Source of the DNA: JBMZCV01 sp049613665
Lineage (GTDB): Bacteria; Bacteroidota; Bacteroidia; Chitinophagales; UBA2359
Direction: 5' to 3'
Assembly: GCA_049613665.1 (NCBI GenBank)
Contig: JBMZCV010000238.1
Coordinates: 1 to 5,861 of the forward strand
DNA: 5,861 nt
Shown piece after piece: positions 1-5,745 of the stretch. The number at the start of each line of letters is the position of its first letter. Position 1 is the first letter of the stretch. The notes beneath the pieces were generated by a model. That model had not been told where the DNA came from, did no database searches, and saw nothing but the letters and a program-made list of their open reading frames with translations. The translations under genes and the position numbers were made by a program.

Positions 1-345
1 TAAAAGGTCAATCTTTTTGATTTTCTGACGATATTTTTATACATTAAATATAAAACAATATTTTATTGCAAATTATTAATTGTCATTAAAACGTCAAAGT
101 GGAAATAGCTGGTATATTTATTTTTGTCTGACTACTTAATATCGTCTAGCTGGCTTTCCAACGTGTTGAAAATAAGAATATTAGCGACTCAAAAATGTGT
201 GGTTTATTTTTAATATTTAGCTAAATATCACAAAAAAGTTCATTTCATCTTGTTGTTTAAATATTTCACGTTAAAAAAACGCAAATTGACAATAAATATA
301 AACTGAATATATCGTAGGCTGAAAATTAGTTCTTACCTTTGCAAC
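1..345. other. Upstream non-coding region of the lpx operon
   Basis: This is an AT-rich stretch with stops in all frames and no long ORF. At the left edge the minus strand has a short reading frame that starts at an ATG (complement of 44-42) and stays open to position 1. Its 14 codons are too few to identify, so it is only a possible divergent gene start. The stretch also holds a perfect 16-bp palindrome at 213-228 (half-site ATATTTAG) and an imperfect one around 155-172 (CAAC-GT-GTTG core). Either could be an operator, but both are plausible by chance in DNA of this composition. The only strong regulatory signal is the -7 box at 334-341. No tRNA or recognisable structured RNA was seen. Confidence 0.6.
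334..341 (+). promoter_or_regulatory. Bacteroidota-type -7 promoter box of lpxD
   Basis: The sequence TACCTTTG matches the TAnnTTTG -7 consensus known for the Bacteroidota primary sigma factor. It ends only four bases before the lpxD ATG at 346, so the expected transcription start falls on or within a few bases of the start codon. No clear TTG -33 element lies about 20 bp upstream. A 16-base stretch around this box (332-347) matches 5736-5751 at 15 of 16 positions, which supports it as a real recurring promoter motif. The promoter assignment is inference from motif and position. Confidence 0.6.
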
Positions 346-1371
346 ATGCAAATTTCAGCAAAACAAATCAATCAATGGCTCGGTGGCACAATAGAAGGCG
401 AAGCTACCGTTTCCGTTTCGGCTTTGGGCAAAATAGAAACTGCCGAAGCTGGCCAACTCAGTTTTTTGGCAAATCCAAAATATGAAGCCTATATTTATAC
501 CACAAAAGCATCTATTGTTATTGTCAATCGAACTTTTGCAGCCGAAAAGCCAATCGCTGCAACACTTATTCGAGTTGATGATGCTTATAGTGCTTTTAGT
601 CTTTTATTAGAAAAATATCAAGCCACTCAGCAGCCAACTAAACGCATCGAACAGCCGTCTTTTATACATGAAACTGCAAAAATAGCAGCTAACATTTATG
701 TAGGTGCATTTGCTTATATTGGTGCAAATGTGAGCATAGGCGAAAATGCAAATATCTATCCACAAGCATTTTTGGGCGAAAATGTTCGCATTGGAAAAAA
801 TGTGACCATACATACAGGCGTAAAAATATATCATGGTTGCGAAATTGGCGATAGTTGTATTATTCATGCAGGCACAATCATTGGTGCAGATGGTTTTGGC
901 TTTGCTCCACAAGCAAATGGTAGTTTCAAAAAAGTACCGCAAATCGGCAAAGTAATCATTGAAAACAACGTAGAAATAGGTGCGAATACTTGCATTGACC
1001 GAGCAACTTTGGGCGAAACAATTATCAGAAAAGGTGCAAAAATCGACAATCTCATACAAATAGCTCACAATGTAGAAATAGGCGAAAATACGGTTATTGC
1101 AGCACAAACAGGCATTTCGGGTAGCACGAAGTTGGGCAAAAATTGTTTTGTTGGCGGACAAGTCGGCTTTGTAGGCCATCTTGCTGTTGCCAATGGCACA
1201 AAAATATCGGCACAAAGCGGCGTTTCAAAAAGTGTGAAGCAAGAAAACAAAATTTTGAGCGGTACGCCTGCTTTTGAGCATAAAAATGCTTTGCGTTCAC
1301 AAGTAATGTATCGCAAGCTACCAACGATAGCAAAACGTATTAAAATGTTGGAACAAAAAATGAAGTCCTAA
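346..1371 (+). CDS. lpxD: UDP-3-O-(3-hydroxyacyl)glucosamine N-acyltransferase LpxD
   Basis: LpxD transfers a 3-hydroxyacyl chain from acyl carrier protein to the 2-amine of UDP-3-O-acyl-glucosamine, the third step of lipid A synthesis, in the cytoplasm. The 341 residues equal the E. coli enzyme in length. The N-terminal uridine-binding domain (about 1-100) carries LSFLANPKY at 38-46, with F40, N43 and Y46 at the expected nucleotide-binding positions. A left-handed beta-helix of hexapeptide repeats follows (about 105-290), including GADGFGFAP at 180-188. The catalytic histidine is H241 in IQIAHNV (E. coli H239). A helical, basic C-terminus closes the protein, as expected for ACP binding. The ATG at 346 is chosen because the family N-terminus aligns from the first residue. 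There is no room for a 5' leader if the adjacent -7 box is used. No damage is seen. It is the first gene of the lpx cluster, 252 bp before lpxC-fabZ. Confidence 0.96.
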   Translation: MQISAKQINQWLGGTIEGEATVSVSALGKIETAEAGQLSFLANPKYEAYIYTTKASIVIVNRTFAAEKPIAATLIRVDDAYSAFSLLLEKYQATQQPTKRIEQPSFIHETAKIAANIYVGAFAYIGANVSIGENANIYPQAFLGENVRIGKNVTIHTGVKIYHGCEIGDSCIIHAGTIIGADGFGFAPQANGSFKKVPQIGKVIIENNVEIGANTCIDRATLGETIIRKGAKIDNLIQIAHNVEIGENTVIAAQTGISGSTKLGKNCFVGGQVGFVGHLAVANGTKISAQSGVSKSVKQENKILSGTPAFEHKNALRSQVMYRKLPTIAKRIKMLEQKMKS

Positions 1372-1389
1372 TAATAGAATTATTAATGC

Positions 1390-1570
1390 GTAATGTATGA
1401 ATTAATCCAAGTTGCTGAGGTAGTTTTTAGTTGCTGGAAATAACACACAACAACGGAAAAAATGGCATGTTTTTCTAGCCAAAAGAGTTAAATATAGGAA
1501 ATAACAACCTATCATTTTTTCAAGTTTTGAAAAGTTTACTTTTACAAAGTGTTTAATAATTCGTCATTAC
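1390..1570. repeat. Imperfect inverted repeats bounding the lpxD-lpxC gap
   Basis: GTAATGTATGAATTA at 1390-1404 is closely matched by the reverse complement of 1557-1570 (GTAATGACGAATTA), with one base fewer and one substitution. The two copies sit near the ends of the 252-bp gap between lpxD and lpxC-fabZ, enclosing about 150 bp of non-coding AT-rich DNA. That interior includes an 8-bp direct repeat (AGTTGCTG at 1410-1417 and 1429-1436) and a 7-bp inverted repeat (TTTTCAA/TTGAAAA, 1517-1533). This could be a degenerate intergenic repeat element. The sequences are simple enough that chance is not excluded. Confidence 0.35.
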
Positions 1571-1585
1571 AAATTCATCATTAAA
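1558..1585. repeat. 14-bp tandem repeat upstream of lpxC
   Basis: Two contiguous 14-base units, AATTCGTCATTACA (1558-1571) and AATTCATCATTAAA (1572-1585), match at 12 of 14 positions. They end 38 bp before the lpxC-fabZ start codon, so they could be a regulatory site or part of the inverted repeats bounding the gap. No recognisable promoter was found in this gap, so whether lpxC has its own promoter is undecided. Confidence 0.4.
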
Positions 1586-1623
1586 AAAAATACTTTCTAC
1601 TCACATTCGAATTTTTTTACAAA

Positions 1624-3057
1624 ATGCAAAAAACACAAGATACTATTGTTAAACAAAATACTACTGAAACAGTGTATCAACAGACTATAAAAAATGTAGT
1701 TTCGATTAGTGGAATAGGTTTGCATAGTGGTCAAAAAGCAACACTCACTTTTCGGCCTGCCGAAGCCAATTTTGGTATCAGGTTTCAGCGAATTGACCTC
1801 GAAAATGCACCAATTATCAAAGCAGATGCCGATTTTGCTATTAAAAGCGAAAGATGCACAACTTTGGAGCAAAAAAATGTAAAAATAAGAACTATTGAAC
1901 ACTTGTTGGCAGCTTTGATGGCTCTTGAAATAGATAATATTTTGATAGCAATAGATGCCGAAGAAGTGCCAATTTTAGATGGTAGTGCGTTGCCATTTCT
2001 CGAAATTTTGAAAACTGCCGAACTTGAAGTTCAACATAAAGAACGTATTTATTTTGAGATAGATGAGAACTTTCGATATTACGATGCAGAAAAAGATGCA
2101 GAAATTTTAGGTCTGCCAGCCAATCATTTGCAGCTAGATGTCATGCTCGATTATCAGTCTTCTACTTTGGGCAAACAATATGCTTCATTGCATTCGTTAG
2201 AAAATTTTGAAACAGAAATTGCTCAATGTCGCACTTTTTGTTTTTTGCATGAATTGGCTTATTTAGCCAAAAATAATTTGATAAAAGGCGGCAGTTTAGA
2301 CAATGCTTTAGTGATTGCTGATGCCGAAAAGTGCGATGACAATTTAATAGAAAGCTTACAAAATTTATTTCCGAAACAAGAAATAAATATCAAAGCTGGC
2401 TATCTCAATCATACACAGCCTTATTTTGAAAACGAAGCAGCACGACACAAATTGTTAGATTTGGTAGGCGATTTAGCTTTGCTGGGAATGCCTATAAAAG
2501 GAAGAATCATTGCAAGCAAAACAGGACATAGCAGCAATTTGGGATTTGTGAAGCAGCTAAAAACACATTGGAAAAAGAACAGACTCCTGCGAGAAATTCC
2601 AAAATATGACCCAAATGCACCTGCTCTGTTCGATATTGCTCGTATTATGCACTTTTTGCCACATCGTTTTCCGTTTTTGCTCATTGACAAAGTGATAGAA
2701 CAAACAAGTACGAGAGTTGTTGCCATAAAAAATGTAACGATAAATGAGCCTTTTTTTCAAGGGCATTTTCCTGCTCATCCTGTGATGCCAGGCGTTTTGG
2801 TGGTGGAAGCAATGGCACAAGCTGGCGGTATTTTCTTGTTGCAAAATGTGCCAGACCCAGAAAATCATGTTACTTATTTTTTGCGTATTGATAAGTGTAA
2901 ATTTAGAAAACCTGTTTTGCCAGGCGATGTCGTTATTTTCAAGCTTGACTTAGTAGGCAAAGTGCGACGTGGCCTCTGCGAAATGCAAGGAACAGCATAT
3001 GCCAACAATAAAATAGTAGCAGAAGCAGTTTTAATGGCGAAAATCATGAAGAAATAA
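1624..3057 (+). CDS. lpxC-fabZ: Bifunctional LpxC deacetylase / FabZ 3-hydroxyacyl-ACP dehydratase
   Basis: One 477-residue chain joins two enzymes. Residues about 20-310 are LpxC, the zinc deacetylase that removes acetate from UDP-3-O-acyl-GlcNAc, the committed step of lipid A synthesis. The zinc ligands H93 (in TIEHLLAAL), H275 and D279 (in RHKLLDLVGD) are present, as are the catalytic E92 and H302 (in TGHSSN). Residues about 335-477 are FabZ, the fatty-acid synthesis dehydratase, with LPHRFPFLL at 345-353 and the catalytic pair H381 (in FFQGHFP) and E395 (in VVEAMAQ). A linker of about 25 residues joins them. This fusion is known and typical in Bacteroidota. The ATG at 1624 gives about 15-18 residues before the usual LpxC start; a GTG at 1672 would fit the family start more closely but has no further support. 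Stand-alone LpxC is about 305 residues and FabZ about 150. Confidence 0.96.
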   Translation: MQKTQDTIVKQNTTETVYQQTIKNVVSISGIGLHSGQKATLTFRPAEANFGIRFQRIDLENAPIIKADADFAIKSERCTTLEQKNVKIRTIEHLLAALMALEIDNILIAIDAEEVPILDGSALPFLEILKTAELEVQHKERIYFEIDENFRYYDAEKDAEILGLPANHLQLDVMLDYQSSTLGKQYASLHSLENFETEIAQCRTFCFLHELAYLAKNNLIKGGSLDNALVIADAEKCDDNLIESLQNLFPKQEINIKAGYLNHTQPYFENEAARHKLLDLVGDLALLGMPIKGRIIASKTGHSSNLGFVKQLKTHWKKNRLLREIPKYDPNAPALFDIARIMHFLPHRFPFLLIDKVIEQTSTRVVAIKNVTINEPFFQGHFPAHPVMPGVLVVEAMAQAGGIFLLQNVPDPENHVTYFLRIDKCKFRKPVLPGDVVIFKLDLVGKVRRGLCEMQGTAYANNKIVAEAVLMAKIMKK

Positions 3058-3138
3058 TCTTTTTTACCCAAAATCGCTAGTGTTGAACCATTACCTTTAA
3101 GCAACATTTTATACCTAAACCTATTAGAAACAAAGTAC

Positions 3139-3978
3139 ATGAACAATAAGCTCACAGAAATCGATATATCACCATTAGCTCATATACATCATGCTGCCAA
3201 AATTGGTAAAAATACTTACATCGGAGCATTCACTTTTATTGATAAAGATGTTGTTATTGGTGATAATTGTTGGATTGCTCCTAATGTTACAATTTTTGCA
3301 GGTACTAGAATTGGCAACAACTGCCGTATTTTTCCAAATGCTGTTATTGCTGCCATTCCACAAGATTTGAAATTTGCGGGCGAATATACTACCGTTGAAG
3401 TTGGCGATTTCACAACCATAAGAGAAGGCGTGACCATTAATAGAGCTACATCTTATGCTTGGAAAACAGTTGTTGGAAGTCACTGTTTGCTAATGGCTTA
3501 TGCTCATATTGCACACGATTGTATCCTTGGAAATCATATTATTTTGGCCAATGGTGTTAATTTGGCTGGACATGTAACCATAGATGATTATGCCATTCTG
3601 GAAGGCATTGTAGCAGTACAACAGTTTGTTCATATTGGCAAACATAGCTTTGTTGCAGGCGGTTCATTGGTCAGAAAAGATGTGCCTCCTTATGTAAAAG
3701 CAGCTAGAGAACCATTGTCATATATCGGAATAAACAAAATAGGACTAGAAAGACGTGGTTTTGATATGAAAACCATTCAAACTATCCATAATATTTACAG
3801 ACAACTTTTTGTTAAAAAAGGAAGTTGGAAAGTGGCGGTAGATAAAGTAGTGCATGAGTTTGCAGGATATGACGTGCAAAAAGAAATCTTAGATTTTATT
3901 TCTCATTCACAAAAAGGCATTATCAAAGGCTTTCAATCTGCTAAAACTTTGAAAAATGGTGTAAGATTAGAAAAGTAA
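3139..3978 (+). CDS. lpxA: UDP-N-acetylglucosamine O-acyltransferase LpxA
   Basis: LpxA adds a 3-hydroxyacyl chain from ACP to the 3-OH of UDP-GlcNAc, the first step of lipid A synthesis, in the cytoplasm. The chain has 279 residues against 262 in E. coli. A left-handed beta-helix of hexapeptide repeats spans about 12-185, and a helical C-terminal domain follows. The catalytic histidine H126 lies in AHIAHDC (E. coli H125), with H123 and H145 (LAGHV) also present. QDLKFAGE (75-82) and the LERRGF arginines R205 and R206 match substrate-binding positions. E. coli H160 is replaced by Q161 (AVQQF). The acyl-length position equivalent to E. coli G173 is still glycine (G174), which suggests a C14 or longer chain is accepted. 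A basic tail of about 15 residues extends past the usual end. The start aligns with the family. The gene lies 81 bp after lpxC-fabZ and 18 bp before the glycosyltransferase. Confidence 0.95.
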   Translation: MNNKLTEIDISPLAHIHHAAKIGKNTYIGAFTFIDKDVVIGDNCWIAPNVTIFAGTRIGNNCRIFPNAVIAAIPQDLKFAGEYTTVEVGDFTTIREGVTINRATSYAWKTVVGSHCLLMAYAHIAHDCILGNHIILANGVNLAGHVTIDDYAILEGIVAVQQFVHIGKHSFVAGGSLVRKDVPPYVKAAREPLSYIGINKIGLERRGFDMKTIQTIHNIYRQLFVKKGSWKVAVDKVVHEFAGYDVQKEILDFISHSQKGIIKGFQSAKTLKNGVRLEK

Positions 3979-3996
3979 CAATAAGAAAAAGCAAAA

Positions 3997-5226
3997 ATGG
4001 CAAGAATAATTTTTTTAAATGTACAGGCTTATGGCCATGTTAATCCGAGCTTGGCAATTGTGCGTGAATTGGTGCAACGTGGTGAGGAAGTTATTTACTA
4101 TACAGACCCAAAATTTGAAACAACGATTCAGAAAATGGGAGCAGTTTATCGCAATTATCCCTTGCCTTTTCTTGTTGACCATGCTCGTGCTTCCGAAAAT
4201 GCTTTTGGACTGCTGCTAACTGTTCTGAAATATGCAGAGGAAGTAGCTCCTTTGCTCATTCCAGAAGTTGCTGCCCAAAAGCCAGATTATATCATTCATG
4301 ATGGCCTGTGTATTTGGGGGAAATTGGTGGCTCATGCACTCAAAATACCAGCAATATGTTCTATACCTTTTTTGGTTTTCAATATTCGCAATCTTTTTAT
4401 GAATGTGCAAAACTTTTTGGGCATCAGTAACAATTTGGTAAAAGGCACTCCCCAAATTGTTCAATTTCTAAAAATAGCACGGAATATTGATAAGCAACAT
4501 CATGTAAAACTTTATAACTTTTTGCTAGAAGGTGGTGCTTACGAAGATTTTAATATTTCATATACCTCTCGTTATTTTCAGTCCAATGAGCGAGTTTTTG
4601 GTACTAACTTTTTGTTTGTCGGCCCTTCTATTATTGATAGAAAAGATGCCAAGCCAGAAATATTAGAAAAAATAGATGGTAATAAGCCATTGGTTTACAT
4701 TTCGTTAGGCACAGTTATGTCGGTTCGACAAGAAGCATTTTATCAAATGTGTTTTCAGGCTTTAGGAGATTTAGATGTACAAGTCATTTTAGCCATAGGC
4801 TTTGAAACAAAAATCGAAGATTTACAACATATCCCACCTAATTTTTTGGTACGAAATTATGTGCCGCAGCTAGAAATTTTAAAACATACTAAACTTTTTA
4901 TCACACACGCTGGCATGAATAGTGTGCAAGAAAGCATTTATTTTGAAGTGCCAATGATAGTGATTCCGCAAACTTTTGAGCAAAGTATGAATGCAGTTCG
5001 TGCCGAAAATTTAGGAGTAGCCAAATATCTGAAAATGAAAAATTTGGATAGCGAAGTTTTGAAAAAAGCAAGCTCTGAAATGTTACAACAATCGCCAGAA
5101 ATGCAAACCGAACTACAAAAAATTAGCACTTCTTTCAAAAAAGCAGGCGGCTACAAGCGTGCCGTTGATGGCATTTTTCATTATACCACAAGTATTGGTG
5201 TGAGAAAACAAGCGATATCTTCTTAA
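3997..5226 (+). CDS. GT1-family glycosyltransferase, macrolide glycosyltransferase (MGT) type
   Basis: This is a 409-residue GT-B fold nucleotide-sugar glycosyltransferase of family GT1, resembling the MGT/YjiC group that glycosylates small hydrophobic acceptors. The N-terminal half carries GHVNPSLAIVREL (13-25) with the likely catalytic base H14, and D102 in DYIIHDG as its probable partner. The C-terminal half carries SLGT (236-239) and a nucleotide-sugar binding segment from about 289 to 335: VPQLEIL, then HAGMNSVQES (304-313) and VPMIVIPQTFEQ (318-329). E328-Q329 stands where many members have Asp-Gln. There is no signal peptide or membrane segment, so it is probably cytoplasmic. The ATG follows lpxA by 18 bp, so co-transcription is likely. 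The acceptor and sugar cannot be read from the sequence. A lipid, carotenoid or other secondary metabolite is possible, and a role in lipid A is unproven. The gene is intact and similar in base composition to its neighbours. Confidence 0.88.
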   Translation: MARIIFLNVQAYGHVNPSLAIVRELVQRGEEVIYYTDPKFETTIQKMGAVYRNYPLPFLVDHARASENAFGLLLTVLKYAEEVAPLLIPEVAAQKPDYIIHDGLCIWGKLVAHALKIPAICSIPFLVFNIRNLFMNVQNFLGISNNLVKGTPQIVQFLKIARNIDKQHHVKLYNFLLEGGAYEDFNISYTSRYFQSNERVFGTNFLFVGPSIIDRKDAKPEILEKIDGNKPLVYISLGTVMSVRQEAFYQMCFQALGDLDVQVILAIGFETKIEDLQHIPPNFLVRNYVPQLEILKHTKLFITHAGMNSVQESIYFEVPMIVIPQTFEQSMNAVRAENLGVAKYLKMKNLDSEVLKKASSEMLQQSPEMQTELQKISTSFKKAGGYKRAVDGIFHYTTSIGVRKQAISS

Positions 5227-5248
5227 TCTAATTTGGCGATATAGTCTC

Positions 5249-5415
5249 TAAGAGGCTGTTTAGATTTTGTTTTTGATGCTGAAAAAGCTAGATTTTTTGT
5301 TCAAATTGATACTTTTTTGAGTGGCATAGCACCGCTACGGCTCGAAAAAAAGGGAAAATTTGAGCGGAAAAGATGCTTTTTTTAAGCCAAAGAATAGAAT
5401 TTAAACAGCCTCTAA
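5249..5415. mobile_element. 161-bp foldback (MITE-like) element with TAA target duplication
   Basis: The element runs from GAGGCTG at 5252 to CAGCCTC at 5412 and is flanked directly by TAA on both sides (5249-5251 and 5413-5415). Its terminal inverted repeats match at 18 of 22 positions (5252-5273 against 5391-5412), with the first 11 identical. Similarity between the arms continues inwards with small gaps to a central hairpin (CATAGC-ACC-GCTACG, 5325-5339), and both arms are 79 bp long around the 3-bp centre. It is too short to encode a transposase, so it would have to be mobilised in trans. A 3-bp TNA-type duplication is compatible with some IS5-family elements, but the family is inference. 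It begins 25 bp after the glycosyltransferase stop codon and would fold in the 3' end of the operon transcript. Confidence 0.6.
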
Positions 5416-5525
5416 AAAATTAAAGTAACTATTCAGCATTAACTGCTTTGCTTTTTTTGGCAAAAAAAACATACTATTTTTCAGTAAAAAACAAGTAAAC
5501 AATTTGTTTTTTCTTATTTTTCTTT

Positions 5526-5581
5526 CATAGAAATGGCTGTTTTGTAATGATAAAAAACATTGTAAAACAGCCATTTCTATG
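5526..5581 (+). repeat. Hairpin with 24-bp stem, possible terminator or palindromic repeat
   Basis: The arms 5526-5549 and 5558-5581 pair over 24 positions around an 8-nt A-rich loop. The outer 18 pairs are perfect. The two exceptions pair as G:U wobbles in a + strand transcript but would be A:C mismatches on the minus strand, so the structure favours + strand RNA. It lies 300 bp after the last operon gene. No immediate T-run follows, so it is not a textbook intrinsic terminator; it could end or stabilise the operon transcript, or be a short palindromic element. Near-identical 16-base T-rich direct repeats (5511-5526 and 5589-5604, 14 of 16 matching) flank it. Confidence 0.6.
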
Positions 5582-5737
5582 CCTACTATTCTCATTTTTC
5601 TTCCTAAAAGCTACAAAAAACAACTTCACAAAAAAAGACATTTTTCTTAATGTTTAGATAACCTTGCATAATGCAAATTTAATCTATTGTGAAATTAAAC
5701 TTAATATTTCAGTAACACACAAATTACAAGCCATACT

Positions 5738-5745
5738 TACCTTTG
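5738..5745 (+). promoter_or_regulatory. Bacteroidota-type -7 promoter box near the right edge
   Basis: TACCTTTG again matches the TAnnTTTG -7 consensus, and the surrounding 16 bases (5736-5751) match those at the lpxD promoter at 15 positions. No TTG -33 element is clear at the usual distance. Transcription would begin at about 5749-5752 and run rightwards off the window, giving a leader of about 80 nt if the ATG at 5830 is used. It implies a transcription unit separate from the lpx operon. Confidence 0.45.

Noticed and set aside
119..126. TATTTTTG as a -7 promoter box
   Set aside because: It fits TAnnTTTG literally but lies in a T-run, has no correctly spaced -33 element, and is over 200 bp from lpxD.
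607..1215. 202-codon open frame on the minus strand inside lpxD
   Set aside because: It lies wholly opposite a confidently identified LpxD with intact catalytic residues. Its translation is rich in Cys, Ile and Tyr, typical of antisense to hexapeptide repeats, and shows no recognisable domain.
1369..1385. Inverted repeat TAATAAT/ATTATTA at the lpxD stop as a terminator
   Set aside because: The stem is only seven A/T pairs with a 3-nt loop and has no T-run after it, so it would be too weak to terminate.
2421..2868. Overlapping minus-strand frames opposite the FabZ part of the fusion
   Set aside because: Antisense to conserved catalytic motifs, with no family features, and mutually overlapping in different frames.
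3083..3099. TACCTTTA as a promoter box before lpxA
   Set aside because: It lacks the final G of the -7 consensus and has no -33 element at a suitable distance; read-through from lpxC-fabZ is simpler.
5401..5595. 64-codon minus-strand frame across the repeat-rich tail
   Set aside because: It covers the end of the foldback element, A/T tracts and the 24-bp-stem hairpin. The translation is low-complexity, rich in Phe, Leu and Lys, and has no promoter or domain.
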